DNA of 64,000 nucleotides from Parvibaculum sp. (GTDB taxonomy: Bacteria > Pseudomonadota > Alphaproteobacteria > Parvibaculales > Parvibaculaceae): contig JAEPQD010000001.1 of assembly GCA_017642695.1 (NCBI GenBank), positions 860,764-924,763 of the forward strand. Reading direction: 5' to 3'. Under the pieces are notes generated by a model. It made no database searches, was not told the origin of the DNA, and saw only the letters and a program-made list of their open reading frames with translations. Position numbers and translations under genes: made by a program. The stretch's first letter is position 1, and each line of letters opens with the position of its first letter. Of this stretch, positions 19,601 through 27,870 are shown one piece after another.

Positions 19601-19787
19601 TCCGGGTCTCGATCACGGCGGCGGCGGCGCCGCGATAATCCGTGGTGATCGAAACGACGGGAGGGTCGATATCCGGATATTCGCGCAAGGGAAGCCGGTC
19701 GAACGCGACCAGCCCGAAAGCGACAAGAAGCAGGCTGATGACAGCCGCAAAGACCGGTCTCGTAACGGAGATGTCCGAAAGCTTCAT
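16647..19787 (-). CDS. RND multidrug efflux transporter (AcrB/MdtB-like, HAE1 type)
   Basis: A 1046-residue proton-driven permease. It opens with the family N-terminus MKLSDISVTRPVFAAVISLLL and has the full RND layout. The TM4 motif GLVVDDTIVVLENI keeps both Asp residues of the proton relay. Two periplasmic docking/pore regions are present, with PDIDPPVVSITTDYRGA near residue 38. It is most like HAE1 pumps of the MexF/MdtB type. It is encoded 15 bp after the adaptor gene on the same strand, so the two form a pump that still needs an outer-membrane channel. This is the second RND system within 10 kb and is clearly distinct from the first, which has VDG in TM4. Confidence 0.93.
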   Translation of the reverse strand: MKLSDISVTRPVFAAVISLLLVAFGLVAFDRLPLREYPDIDPPVVSITTDYRGAAAAVIETRITEPIEERIAGIEGIAFMESSSSDGRSRITIEFNPGRDVDAAANDIRDRVSGILDDLPREADPPDIRKEDSSDDVIMWLNLVSDRMSVLEMTDYAERHIVDRFSTLDGVARVRLSGERSYAMRVWLDRTALAARRLTVGDVEEALLAENIELPAGNIESSQRQFPARVERSFRTEQDFRQLVLSQGDDGYLVRLGDVARVERMAAEDRTSFRGNTVPMIGVGIIKQSTANTLDVTQAVKKEAARIAPTLPDGMEFKQSYDTSVFIEGAIGEVYKTLGIAIALVVLTIFIFLGSARATLVPAVTVPVSIIATFLVLYVLGFSVNLLTLLALVLAIGLVVDDTIVVLENIYRRMEEGATPLVAAYRGARQVGFAVIATTIVLISVFVPLAFIEGSVGRLFSEFAITMAAAVAFSSLVALSLSPMLASKVLKPTSNRTKLNIAVDDTFERTKNWYASALERTLQRPAAAFGALGLLAVAAYGLFLIIPSEYAPKEDRGAFFVMVNAPEGSSYDYIKAYMDEIEERMMPLVENGEINRLLVRAPRSFGNTATFNSGIVIAVLHDWSERRSAWEIMDDVRARTADLPGVTTAPVMRSGFGGGTSKPVQFVIGGGTYDELREWRDTLLAAIDENNPGLTNIDHDYKETKPQLRVEIDRNSAGDLGVTVGNIGRTLETIFGSRRVTTFIDDGEEYNVILEGERSSQRTPSDMSNLFVRSERSGELIPLANLVKVSEIAGPSSLNRYNRVRAITIEADLEDGYTLGEALEYLENLTRENLPSGVTIDYRGQSLDFENSGSALAFIFVLGVVVVFLVLAAQFESFIHPLVIITTVPLAIAGGLFGIWIAGGTINLYTQIGLIMLVGLAAKNGILIVEFANQLRDEGREFRAALIEAAGIRLRPILMTAITTVAGAIPLILSFGAGAETRMAIGVVIFSGVIATTAFTLFVVPVAYQALARGTGSPSDTQRRLDEEMKIVDRSGRRPRPMEGTE

Positions 19788-19802
19788 CCGCTTCCCTCTC
19801 CT

Positions 19803-20861
19803 TCAGCGAACGGTCGAGGTTTCGTCGATCAGCCGCCCGATGGTGCGGTCGGCCTTCTGTTCCTTGACGATGTTGATCGCCTGCCCGTCGCGAAGCCGCA
19901 TCGTGCCGTGCGTGACCACAAGATCGCCTTCCCGGACACCACTCAGAATTTCGACATCGCCCGGCCGCCGCGCGCCTATCTCCACCTCGCGGCGGATGGC
20001 AACGTCATTCTCGGCGAGGAAGACGAAGTTCGTTTCGCCGAGGGGGACGAGTGCTTCCTCGGGGATGACGATGGCACTGCGCGGATTCTTCAGGAGCTGC
20101 ACGGTCATGAGCAGACCCGGCTTCAGCGCATGATCCGGATTGGCGATCAGGGCGCGCGCTGTGATCGAGCGTGTGATGCGGTCGACCTGCGTAGAAACGC
20201 TGTTCACCTCGCCGCGAAACTCGATGTCGGGCAAGGCCGTTGTCGTTGCGACGATTTCGAGGCCGGGTCGGATTGTCGAGAGATAGGCAGCGGGTACGGT
20301 GAAGTCGAGCTTGATGGGATCGAGGTCGTCGAGAGTGGTGATGGTATCCCCTGGCGTCACCAGCGTCCCGACGCTGATATTGCGCAGTCCCACGACACCC
20401 TCGAAGGGCGCACGGATCTCGCGGTCGGCGAGGCGGGCGGCGGCAGCGTCCCGGTTCGCTTCCGCTTCACGAAGGGCCGCGAGCCGCTCCTCCAGTTGTG
20501 CCGTCGTCGTGTATTGCCTGCTTTCGAGCTCCTTTGCCCGCTGATAGGCGGTACGGCGCTCCGCGAGCACGGCTTCGGCAGCGGCGAGGGCGGCGCGCTG
20601 TTCGTCGCGGCGAAGTGCCACGAGAAGCGCATCTTCCTCGACGGTCTGGCCGTCTTCGAAAAGGATCTCGGTCACCTTGTCCGAAACGCTCGCCGTGATG
20701 ACGACGCTTTCGTTGGAAAAGGTCGTGCCGAGTGCTTCCACGGGATCAACGAAACGGTCGGCCACCGCGCGCGCCACGATCACATTCTGGGATGTCTCCT
20801 GCGCCCATGCGGGGGCCGAGAAACAGATACTCGCTGCCAGGGCCAGAACAAGCCGATGCAT
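19803..20861 (-). CDS. RND efflux periplasmic adaptor subunit
   Basis: A 352-residue membrane-fusion protein partner of the downstream RND permease. A Sec signal peptide occupies residues 1-20 (ends APAWA before QE). Then follow the first lipoyl half (ITASVSDKVTEILFEDGQTVEEDALLVAL), a helical hairpin, the second half (EIRAPFEGVVGLRNISVGTLVTPGD) and a beta-barrel. An in-frame GTG lies 6 bp upstream at 20867. The ATG at 20861 is preferred because GGAG sits 5 bases before it. Unlike the other adaptor in this window it has a cleavable signal rather than a membrane anchor. Confidence 0.9.
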   Translation of the reverse strand: MHRLVLALAASICFSAPAWAQETSQNVIVARAVADRFVDPVEALGTTFSNESVVITASVSDKVTEILFEDGQTVEEDALLVALRRDEQRAALAAAEAVLAERRTAYQRAKELESRQYTTTAQLEERLAALREAEANRDAAAARLADREIRAPFEGVVGLRNISVGTLVTPGDTITTLDDLDPIKLDFTVPAAYLSTIRPGLEIVATTTALPDIEFRGEVNSVSTQVDRITRSITARALIANPDHALKPGLLMTVQLLKNPRSAIVIPEEALVPLGETNFVFLAENDVAIRREVEIGARRPGDVEILSGVREGDLVVTHGTMRLRDGQAINIVKEQKADRTIGRLIDETSTVR

Positions 20862-20997
20862 GGACACTCCAGGAAGAAACCGGTTGCGAATGGACGATTG
20901 TCACCAGTCTGCTGCATGACTTTATGACAATAGCGTCAGTTTCGCCGGGGGTCCGTCGAATTCGGGGCGAGAGCGGCATTTTCGCAAGCCGGAGGGC

Positions 20998-22713
20998 TCA
21001 CTTTTCCGTGTTTGGCGGCGCTAGCGCTTCCCTGATCGCGCCTCGCGATATGGAGAGGCTGAGCAGGATCGTCGGAATGACGCCCAGGGCGACGATGGCA
21101 AGTGCGGCGGTGCTCGCTTCCGCCAGACGTTCGTCGGAGGCGAGGCGGTAGGTGCGCGTCGCCAGCGTCTCGAAATTGAAGGGACGCAGCAGCAGGGTTG
21201 CGGGCAGTTCCTTCATCACGTCGATGAAGACGATGAGGGCGGCGCTCGCCAGCGCGCCGCGCAGCAACGGGACGTGAATGGCTGCGAGCACGCGGCGGGG
21301 GCCGGCGCCAAGGCTACGCGCAGCGGCATCGAGCGTCGGATGGATTTTCTCGAGACCACTATGTGCGGCGTTGTAGGCGGCAGTCAGAAACCGTGCCACA
21401 TAGGCAAAGACAAGACCGGCAACGGAGCCGGTGAGCAGCAGTCCGGGCGACATGCCGAGCCCGTCGCTCAGCATGTCGGCGAACAGACGGTCGATATCGG
21501 TCGAGAGAGTAAGAATGCCGATGGCGATCATGGCGCCGGGCAGCGCATAGCCGAGAGTCGCGAGACGGATCGAAATACGATTGAACCGCGTCGGATGCAG
21601 CCTTTCGCCGTAGGCGAGGAGAAGCGCGAGGCCCGTCGCGATGACCGCGGCGATGGCGGCGACGGTGAGACTGTTCCATGCAAAATCGAGAAAGTTGCGG
21701 CCGAGCAGAGGATCGCCCTCAATGATCGCATAGCGGAGCAGGACAGTGGCGGGAACGACGAAGCCAAGAAGCACGGGCAGGGTGCAGGCGAAAAGCGCAC
21801 CGGCTGCGGCGATACCCGCAAGGCTGCGCGGCTGCGAGGGCATGTCGCGCGCGAGCGGATTTGCGATACGGCCCCGCCGGCTCGCCATTTCGATGAAGAC
21901 GAGCGCAATGGCGAAGATGAAGAGCCAGGCCGCGATCTGCGCAGCTGACACGGGGTCACCGAGACTGAACCAGGTGCGGAAAATGCCGGTGGTAAGCGTC
22001 TGCACGGCAAAATAGTCGACCACGCCGAAATCGGAAATCGTTTCCATCAGTACGAGCGCGAGCCCGCCCGCGATCGCGGGTCGCGCGCAAGGTAGTGCGA
22101 CGCGGAGAAAAGCCCGCCACGGCCTGGCGCCGAGATTGCGCGCGGCGTCGAACAGCGCGGCCGACTGCCGTTGAAAAGCGGCTCGAGCAAGGAGATAGAC
22201 ATAGGGGTAGAGAACGAGGCTCAGCATGATCGCTGCGCCCGGCAACGACCGGACCGGCGGAAAGTAATAATCGCCCGTATGCCAGCCCGTCACGCCGCGC
22301 AAAGCCGACTGCACCGGACCCGCAAATGAAAGAAGGTCGGTATAGACATAGGCGACGATGTAGCCCGGCGCTGCAAGCGGCAGCACCAGTGCCCAGCTCA
22401 GGATCGCGCGGCCCGGAAAGATCGAGGTCACGGTGAGCCACGCCGTGCCGACGCCGATGACCGCGGTCATGATCGCAACAAGCGCCATCAGCTTCAGCGT
22501 ATTGAGGATATAGCCGGGCAACACGGTCGAGCCGAGATGCGCCCAGTTCTCGCTTGGCGGCGCAGTGAGGCTCCAGAGCACGGTGAGCGAAGGAAGCAGC
22601 AGCACGCCTGCGACGGTGAGTGCCGCAACCGTCCAGCCCGCGCCGTGGCGCGGCCGCGCTGCGCCCCCGAAGGCGGGCACGGGGGCAAATCGATCTTTTT
22701 CCGTGACTGACAT
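20998..22713 (-). CDS. fbpB: Fe(III) ABC transporter permease, fused two-domain (FbpB type)
   Basis: A 571-residue inner-membrane permease with two homologous halves, each carrying about six membrane segments and an EAA loop (ARNLGARPWRAFLRVALP near residue 195; AARSLGAGPRRVLAAIHVPLLRG near residue 475). This fused layout is typical of FbpB/SfuB-type ferric-iron importers. It is divergent from the ATPase gene (95 bp apart), whereas in the classical fbpABC order the three genes are co-directional. The partner ATPase and binding protein follow on the plus strand, so a shared, divergently read control region is likely. Confidence 0.88.
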   Translation of the reverse strand: MSVTEKDRFAPVPAFGGAARPRHGAGWTVAALTVAGVLLLPSLTVLWSLTAPPSENWAHLGSTVLPGYILNTLKLMALVAIMTAVIGVGTAWLTVTSIFPGRAILSWALVLPLAAPGYIVAYVYTDLLSFAGPVQSALRGVTGWHTGDYYFPPVRSLPGAAIMLSLVLYPYVYLLARAAFQRQSAALFDAARNLGARPWRAFLRVALPCARPAIAGGLALVLMETISDFGVVDYFAVQTLTTGIFRTWFSLGDPVSAAQIAAWLFIFAIALVFIEMASRRGRIANPLARDMPSQPRSLAGIAAAGALFACTLPVLLGFVVPATVLLRYAIIEGDPLLGRNFLDFAWNSLTVAAIAAVIATGLALLLAYGERLHPTRFNRISIRLATLGYALPGAMIAIGILTLSTDIDRLFADMLSDGLGMSPGLLLTGSVAGLVFAYVARFLTAAYNAAHSGLEKIHPTLDAAARSLGAGPRRVLAAIHVPLLRGALASAALIVFIDVMKELPATLLLRPFNFETLATRTYRLASDERLAEASTAALAIVALGVIPTILLSLSISRGAIREALAPPNTEK

Positions 22714-22744
22714 GGCGCAGTTGTGACAAATACCGCGCGAGGCG

Positions 22745-22771
22745 GCAAAGTAATTTTGCTACGCATTTGCA
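22745..22771. promoter_or_regulatory. Inverted repeat in the fbpB/fbpC divergent promoter region, weak Fur-like site
   Basis: GCAAA-GTAAT-TTTGC is a perfect 5-bp-arm inverted repeat (22745-22759). Immediately beside it, read on the minus strand from 22771, lies TGCAAATG, the same eight bases that open the stronger Fur-like site in front of the binding-protein gene. Over 21 positions the minus-strand match to the classical Fur consensus is only about 12. A Fur-family site is plausible from context, not proven. Confidence 0.4.
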
Positions 22772-22808
22772 GAAGACTGGTCAAGTCCCTGCCCGGCGAG
22801 GTGTTTTC

Positions 22809-23849
22809 ATGTCCTTGGCGTTCCGGAACGTCGGACACAGCTATGGCGACCATCGGGTGCTTTCCGGCGTGACGCTGGAGGCGCGGCCGGGCGAGATTCT
22901 GTGCCTGCTCGGACCGTCGGGAAGCGGCAAGACGACGCTGCTTCGGCTCGCGGCGGGGCTTGAAACATTGCAGGAAGGCAGCATCGATCTCGGTGGCGCG
23001 GTGCTCGCGACACCGGGCCGCGACGTACCGCCCGAGAAGCGCTCCTTCGGCATGGTGTTTCAGGACCACGCGCTGTTCCCGCATCTGACGGTTGCCGAGA
23101 ACATCGGCTTCGGACTGGCGAAGCGGCCGAAGGAAGAGATCCGCGCCATTGTTGCGGAGCGTCTTGCATCGGTCGGTCTTGCGGGCTTCGAGTCGCGCTA
23201 CCCGCATACCCTGTCGGGCGGGCAGCAGCAGCGCATCGCGCTTGCGCGCGCGCTTGCGCCATCGCCAACGGCCATGCTGCTCGACGAACCTTTCGCAAGC
23301 GTCGATGTCACGCGCCGCCGCGCCTTGCGCGAGGAAGCGCGCCGCGCGCTGAAGGACGCGGAAGTCGTGACGCTGGTGGTAACGCACGATCCCGTTGAGG
23401 CGATGGAAATCGCCGATCGCATCGCCGTGATGGAAGGCGGCCGCATCGCGCAATGCGCGGCGCCGGAGGAACTTTATGCGAATCCGGCAAGCGCCCTCGT
23501 CGCATCGCTCTTCGGCGAGGCGCAGCGGTTTCCCGCCGTCATCGAAGAGGGGGTGGCCATTACGGCTTACGGTCCCGTTCCCGTGTCGGGTTTCGCCGAC
23601 GGGACGAAGGTCGAAGTGATCGTGCGCCCGGAAGCAGTGACGCTCGCACCGGCGAGCGGCAAGGAAAGCAACTTCCGGATCGGCGACATACGCTTTCTCG
23701 GCCGCGACTGGCTCGTGCTGCTGATGAGCGAAAGTTTCGGGGCGCTCGAGCCGCTGCGCGCGCGCGTGCCCGCGCTGGACGGGCTTGCCGTCGATGCTTC
23801 CGTCGCTGTCCGCTTCGATCCCGCAGGAACCTTCGTCTTTTCGGCCTGA
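22809..23849 (+). CDS. fbpC: Fe(III) ABC transporter ATP-binding protein (FbpC type)
   Basis: A 346-residue ATPase energising ferric-ion import. Walker A GPSGSGKTT is at 35-43, the signature LSGGQQQR at 135-142, Walker B AMLLDE at 155-160 and the switch His in VVTHDP near residue 196. A C-terminal TOBE-like domain (after about 240, VEVIVRPEAVTLAP) is typical of the FbpC/PotA group. I chose ATG 22809 because homology begins there; the upstream in-frame ATG at 22767 adds non-conserved residues. It is followed by the substrate-binding protein gene, 98 bp downstream, with a Fur-like site between. Confidence 0.9.
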   Translation: MSLAFRNVGHSYGDHRVLSGVTLEARPGEILCLLGPSGSGKTTLLRLAAGLETLQEGSIDLGGAVLATPGRDVPPEKRSFGMVFQDHALFPHLTVAENIGFGLAKRPKEEIRAIVAERLASVGLAGFESRYPHTLSGGQQQRIALARALAPSPTAMLLDEPFASVDVTRRRALREEARRALKDAEVVTLVVTHDPVEAMEIADRIAVMEGGRIAQCAAPEELYANPASALVASLFGEAQRFPAVIEEGVAITAYGPVPVSGFADGTKVEVIVRPEAVTLAPASGKESNFRIGDIRFLGRDWLVLLMSESFGALEPLRARVPALDGLAVDASVAVRFDPAGTFVFSA

Positions 23850-23904
23850 TGCGACGGAATGCCCTTCTGCATGGCCTTGCGCGGCATCCTGCGCGCGGCT
23901 AGGG

Positions 23905-23925
23905 TGCAAATGAAAAGCGTTATCA
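23905..23925. promoter_or_regulatory. Candidate Fur box upstream of the iron-binding protein gene
   Basis: The 21-bp stretch opens TGCAAATGAAAAGC and closes GTTATCA. It agrees with the classical 21-bp Fur consensus at 16 of 21 positions and lies 22 bp upstream of the fbpA ATG. Fur with Fe(II) would repress the gene in iron-replete cells. Other alphaproteobacterial iron regulators (Irr, RirA) have different motifs that are not seen here. Confidence 0.6.
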
Positions 23926-23947
23926 AGAAAACCCCACGGATTCCCTC

Positions 23948-24973
23948 ATGTTCCGCCTGCTCGCCGCCATCCTCGTCATCGCCTTCAGCGCAACCGTTGC
24001 GATTGCCGCGCGCGCGGAGACGAAGGAGGTCAACATCTATTCGGCCCGTCACTACGACACAGACCTCTCGCTCTACGATCGCTTCACGGAAGAGACGGGG
24101 ATCGTGGTGAACCTGATCGAGGGCGACAGCGACGAACTGATCGCGCGGATCGAGCGCGAAGGAAAATACAGCCCCGCCGATCTTCTGATCACGGTCGATG
24201 CGGGACGGCTCTGGCGCGCGGAAGAGAAGGGACTGTTCTCGCCGGTGACGTCGGAAGTTCTCGAGACGCGAATTCCCGAGCATCTGCGTCACCCGGAGGG
24301 ACTCTGGTTCGGTCTCTCGAAGCGGGCGCGCATCATCATCTACACGAAGGCGGAAGGCCGGCCCGAGAAGCTCGAAACCTATGACGACCTCGCGGATCCC
24401 TCGCACAAGGGCGAGATCTGCATGCGCTCATCGTCCAACATCTACAACATCTCCCTGCTTGCCTCGATCGTCGAGCACGAAGGCAAGGAAGCCGCCGAGA
24501 ACTGGGCGAAAGGCGTCGTCGCGAATTTTGCGCGGCCCGCGCAGGGCAACGACACGGCAAACATCGAAGCCGTCGGCGCGGGCGAATGCCGCATCTCGCT
24601 GGTGAACACCTATTACGTCGGACGCATGCTCGGATCGGACGATCCGGACACGCGCGCGGCGGCGGAGAAGGTGGGCCTCATCTTTCCGAACCAGGAGGGA
24701 CGCGGCACGCATGTGAATATTTCCGGCGCAGGCGTACTGCAGCACGCGCCGAACCGCGAGAACGCAATTCGGTTCATCGAGTTCCTGACGAGCGACTGGG
24801 CGCAGCTCGCTTTCACCGAGCAGAACCACGAATATACGGCGGTGCCGGACGTGAGCGAGACGTCGCCCGTTCCGGGTACGGAGGGTTTCCGGGAAGACGA
24901 GATCAATGCGAGCGCGCTCGGCGTCAATCAGGCCGAAGCGGTGCGCATTTTCGACCGCGCCGGGTGGCAGTAA
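23948..24973 (+). CDS. fbpA: Fe(III) ABC transporter periplasmic substrate-binding protein (FbpA/FutA type)
   Basis: A 341-residue periplasmic ferric-ion binding protein. Residues 1-23 are a signal peptide (LLAAILVIAFSATVAIAARA). The mature start KEVNIYSARHYDTD gives the His35/Tyr36 region used as an iron ligand in FutA-type proteins. The adjacent tyrosines in NTYYVGR (222-223) match the Tyr pair that binds Fe(III) in FbpA. It delivers iron to the FbpB permease. The gene follows fbpC and has its own Fur-like site 22 bp ahead of its start, so it may be expressed more strongly than the ATPase. A strong terminator follows it. Confidence 0.92.
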   Translation: MFRLLAAILVIAFSATVAIAARAETKEVNIYSARHYDTDLSLYDRFTEETGIVVNLIEGDSDELIARIEREGKYSPADLLITVDAGRLWRAEEKGLFSPVTSEVLETRIPEHLRHPEGLWFGLSKRARIIIYTKAEGRPEKLETYDDLADPSHKGEICMRSSSNIYNISLLASIVEHEGKEAAENWAKGVVANFARPAQGNDTANIEAVGAGECRISLVNTYYVGRMLGSDDPDTRAAAEKVGLIFPNQEGRGTHVNISGAGVLQHAPNRENAIRFIEFLTSDWAQLAFTEQNHEYTAVPDVSETSPVPGTEGFREDEINASALGVNQAEAVRIFDRAGWQ

Positions 24974-25035
24974 TCCCCGCTTTTGCGGCGACTGTCACCG
25001 AACTGTCATCAAAACGTCACAAACAAAGATCGAGG

Positions 25036-25065
25036 CCGGGGACGGGAAACTTGTCCCCGGTTTTT
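25036..25065 (+). terminator. Rho-independent terminator after fbpA
   Basis: A perfect 8-bp stem CCGGGGAC (25036-25043) / GTCCCCGG (25053-25060), with a 9-base loop and five T residues after it. It lies 62 bp after the fbpA stop. Its 3' arm is also part of a longer-range 13-bp inverted repeat reaching to the hmuV stop. Confidence 0.85.
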
Positions 25066-25151
25066 CATGTTCCGACGGGCGGGGATAATCCGTCTTCGCA
25101 CGAGGAGCGACTCGCTGCCCCGAGCAGGCCGCCGCCGGAACCGGGGACAAG
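25050..25151. repeat. 13-bp long-range inverted repeat between convergent fbpA and hmuV
   Basis: CTTGTCCCCGGTT (25050-25062) is exactly complementary to AACCGGGGACAAG (25139-25151), the latter touching the hmuV stop codon at 25152. The spacer is 76 bp. The first arm shares sequence with the fbpA terminator, so the two structures would compete. In hmuV mRNA the arms could form a large hairpin that protects or terminates the transcript. Confidence 0.7.
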
Positions 25152-25934
25152 TCAGACGAGGATCGCGCGCTGCCCGTTCTCGCGGGTAAGGATTTCGACC
25201 TCGACCTCGAAACAGGCACCGAGCTCGGCCTCGGTCATGACGCTTTCGACCGGACCCGAGGCGACGAGGCGGCCGCCGCGCAGCAGAACCGCATCGTCTG
25301 CGTAAGCCGAGGCAAGGTTCAGGTCATGGATCGCGGCGATCACGCCGACGCCCTCGTCGGCAAGCGCGCGGGCGACGTCGAGCACCATGCGCTGGTGGCG
25401 GAGATCGAGGGCGGAGGTCGGCTCGTCAAGCAGCAGATAGCGTGGCGAACGATCCGTCCCCTGACGGTCCCGCCATATCTGTGCAATGGCGCGCGCGAAC
25501 TGGATACGCTGCTTCTCGCCCCCCGAGAGCGTCTGGTAGGACCGTGCGCGAAAGCGGTCGACGCCCGTCATGCGGGCGGCGGCGGCGACGGCGGCGCGAT
25601 CGTCGAACTGCGCTTCGGTGCCCGCGAAGGGAAGGCGGCCCAGTTCGATCACTTCCTCGGCGGTGAAGGCGAAGTCGAGAGAGGATTCCTGCAGAAGCAC
25701 TGCGCGGCGACGCGCGATGTCGAGCGCCGAGCGGGTGTCGATGCGCGTATTCTCGAAGAAGATGTCGCCCTCGTCCGGACGGCGCTCGCCCGCGAGAACG
25801 GAAATGAGCGTCGACTTGCCCGCGCCGTTCGGTCCGATCAGCGCGGTGATCCGCCCCGGCGTCACGGAAACGGAAACGCCGTCGAGAAGCCGCTTGCGGC
25901 CCGCAAGGACCGTGATGTCGGTGGCGCGGATCAC
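25152..25934 (-). CDS. hmuV: Heme ABC transporter ATP-binding protein HmuV
   Basis: A 260-residue ATPase of the heme/vitamin B12/siderophore importer class. It has Walker A GPNGAGKST (34-42), the signature LSGGEKQRIQFARAIAQ, Walker B YLLLDEPTSALD and the switch His in IAAIHDLNLA. The insertion IWRDRQGTDRSPRYLLLDEP before Walker B is typical of HmuV. It couples ATP hydrolysis to heme import through HmuU. Its start overlaps the hmuU stop as ATGA, and it is the last gene of the heme operon. Confidence 0.93.
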   Translation of the reverse strand: MIRATDITVLAGRKRLLDGVSVSVTPGRITALIGPNGAGKSTLISVLAGERRPDEGDIFFENTRIDTRSALDIARRRAVLLQESSLDFAFTAEEVIELGRLPFAGTEAQFDDRAAVAAAARMTGVDRFRARSYQTLSGGEKQRIQFARAIAQIWRDRQGTDRSPRYLLLDEPTSALDLRHQRMVLDVARALADEGVGVIAAIHDLNLASAYADDAVLLRGGRLVASGPVESVMTEAELGACFEVEVEILTRENGQRAILV

Positions 25935-26986
25935 ATCGACCTCTTTCGGCGGGTGAGGAGCCAGAGAAAGAAGGGACTGCCGACAGCGGCGGTGACGATA
26001 CCGATGGGGAGTTCGGAGGGCGCGACGATGACGCGCGCGAAACTGTCGGCGGCGAGAAGGAGCGTCGCACCGGCGAGAATGGAGCCCGGCAGCACGATGC
26101 GGTGATCGGGACCGGCGAGCATGCGCACGACATGCGGAACGACGATGCCGACAAAGGCGATGACGCCGCTGACCGCGACGGCCGAGCTGACGGCGAGCGC
26201 GGCGGCGATCATGACGACGTGCTTCAGGACATGAACGGGAACGCCGAGATGAAGCGCCTCCCGCTCGCCGAGCAGCATCGCATCGAGCGCGCGGGCGCGG
26301 CCGACGATGACGGCGAGCGCGCCGATGATGGGCACGGCGACAAGGCTGACTTCCCGCCAGCCACCGGACGCGAGGCTGCCGATGCTCCAGAAGGTGAAGT
26401 CGCGGATCTGGCTGTCATTCGCCATGTAGATGGCGATACCGGTGAGCGCCCAGGTGAGTGCGTTGATGGCGATGCCCGCGAGCAGCAGCGTGGCAGTGGC
26501 GGACTGACCGCGCGACTGGGCGAGGCCCTGGATCGCGAAGGTGGCGGCAAGGCCGCCCGCGAAGGCAGCGAAGGGGAGCAGCAGCGGCGAGGCGAAGAAG
26601 GGGACCGCGGCCGCGACGGCATTGCCGAAAACGATGATGACGACGGCGCCGAGCGCCGCGCCGCCCGAGACGCCGATGAGGCTCGGATCGGCGAGCGGAT
26701 TGCGGAAGAGCCCCTGAAAGGCAGCGCCCGAACCCGCAAGCGCCGCGCCGACGATAACGGCGAGGACGGAACGCGGCAGCCGGATCATCTGGATGACGGC
26801 GGCGGTCCGCTGATCGACCTCCATGCCGAAAAGCGAGCGGACGACGTCACCCACGCTAATCGGAACCGCGCCTGTCGCGAGCGACACGACGAAGGCGACG
26901 CCGAGCAGCGCTGCGAGCCCGCCGAGAATGGCGGGATACTTCAGCGAGCGCGCCATAGGCGCATGCGATTCCGCGATATCGGTCAT
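25931..26986 (-). CDS. hmuU: Heme ABC transporter permease HmuU
   Basis: A 351-residue permease of the FecCD/BtuC family with about ten membrane segments. Characteristic motifs include LPRSVLAVIVGAALAGSGAAFQGLFRNPLADP (about 69-100), GEREALHLGVPV (the loop that contacts the ATPase) and FVGIVVPHVVRMLAGPDHR. It receives heme from HmuT. Its start overlaps the hmuT stop (ATGA) and its stop overlaps the hmuV start, so T, U and V are translationally coupled. Confidence 0.93.
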   Translation of the reverse strand: MTDIAESHAPMARSLKYPAILGGLAALLGVAFVVSLATGAVPISVGDVVRSLFGMEVDQRTAAVIQMIRLPRSVLAVIVGAALAGSGAAFQGLFRNPLADPSLIGVSGGAALGAVVIIVFGNAVAAAVPFFASPLLLPFAAFAGGLAATFAIQGLAQSRGQSATATLLLAGIAINALTWALTGIAIYMANDSQIRDFTFWSIGSLASGGWREVSLVAVPIIGALAVIVGRARALDAMLLGEREALHLGVPVHVLKHVVMIAAALAVSSAVAVSGVIAFVGIVVPHVVRMLAGPDHRIVLPGSILAGATLLLAADSFARVIVAPSELPIGIVTAAVGSPFFLWLLTRRKRSM

Positions 26987-27870
26987 TCAGCTTTCGTCCA
27001 GGGCCGTTCCGGCAGGGGCGCGATCTCGCTTTCGGGATGAAGTTTTGCCGCAAGATCGGCGATGGCGTGCCCGAGGCGCGGACCGAAGCCCGCGAGGTAG
27101 AGCGCGTCCATGGTGACGACGCGTCCGTTCTGCCCGGCGGGCGTCGCCGCGAGGGCGGCGTCGGCAAGAATCTTCTCGACGCCGCCGAGCGCCTCGACCG
27201 TCTGGTCCGTGAGGAGAATGACGTCGGGCGCGGCGACCGTGACGGCTTCCGGCGAGAAGGGCTTGTAGCCGTCGAACTCGGTGACGGCATTGACGCCGCC
27301 TGCAAGCTCGATCATCGCATCCGCCGCCGTGTGCCTGCCGGAGACGAGCATCGGCCCGCGCCCGCCCTGCAGCATGAAGAGAATGCGGGGCTTCGAGGAA
27401 GAGGTGGCTACTTCGGCAAGTGCCTGCTCGATGTCGGTCTTGAGCGTCTCGGCGAGCGCCGCCGCTTCGTCCTCGCGGCCGAGTGCGGTGCCGACGGTCG
27501 CGATATGCGCGTAGACTTCCTCCGGGGTGAAGCCTTCTTCGAGCTTCACGATCTCGACGCCGGCGGACGCCGTCTGTTCGAGCGCGGCGGCGGGACCCGC
27601 CTCGGCGCCCGCGAGAATGAGATCGGGATTGAGCGAGAGAAGACCTTCCGCCGAAAGCTGGCGGACATAACCGATATCGGGCAACTCGTCGGCCGCGGAC
27701 GGATAGAGGCTCGTCGAGTCGACGCCGACGAGAGTGTCGCCCGCGCCGAGCGCGTAGACGATCTCGGTGGTCGATCCGCCGACGCTGACGATGCGCAGCG
27801 ATGCGGCATGAGCCGCAACCGCCGCCATGGTGATCGCGGCAGCTGCGGCAACGGCAACAATCCTGTTCAT
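26983..27870 (-). CDS. hmuT: Periplasmic heme-binding protein HmuT
   Basis: A 295-residue class-III binding protein. Residues 1-22 are an Ala-rich signal peptide (IVAVAAAAAITMAAVAAHA). The mature protein begins with the family opening LRIVSVGGSTTEIVYALGAGD. A second Rossmann-like lobe follows a long helix, with LFMLQGGRGPMLVSG in between. It carries heme from the outer-membrane receptor to HmuU. The frame is open to 27912, but the ATG at 27870 overlaps the hmuS stop (ATGA) and starts the signal peptide. Confidence 0.92.
   Translation of the reverse strand: MNRIVAVAAAAAITMAAVAAHAASLRIVSVGGSTTEIVYALGAGDTLVGVDSTSLYPSAADELPDIGYVRQLSAEGLLSLNPDLILAGAEAGPAAALEQTASAGVEIVKLEEGFTPEEVYAHIATVGTALGREDEAAALAETLKTDIEQALAEVATSSSKPRILFMLQGGRGPMLVSGRHTAADAMIELAGGVNAVTEFDGYKPFSPEAVTVAAPDVILLTDQTVEALGGVEKILADAALAATPAGQNGRVVTMDALYLAGFGPRLGHAIADLAAKLHPESEIAPLPERPWTKAE

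Noticed and set aside
20925..20938. TGAC-N6-GTCA dyad upstream of the second adaptor gene
   Set aside because: Arms of only 4 bp; expected by chance, and no regulator gene is linked.
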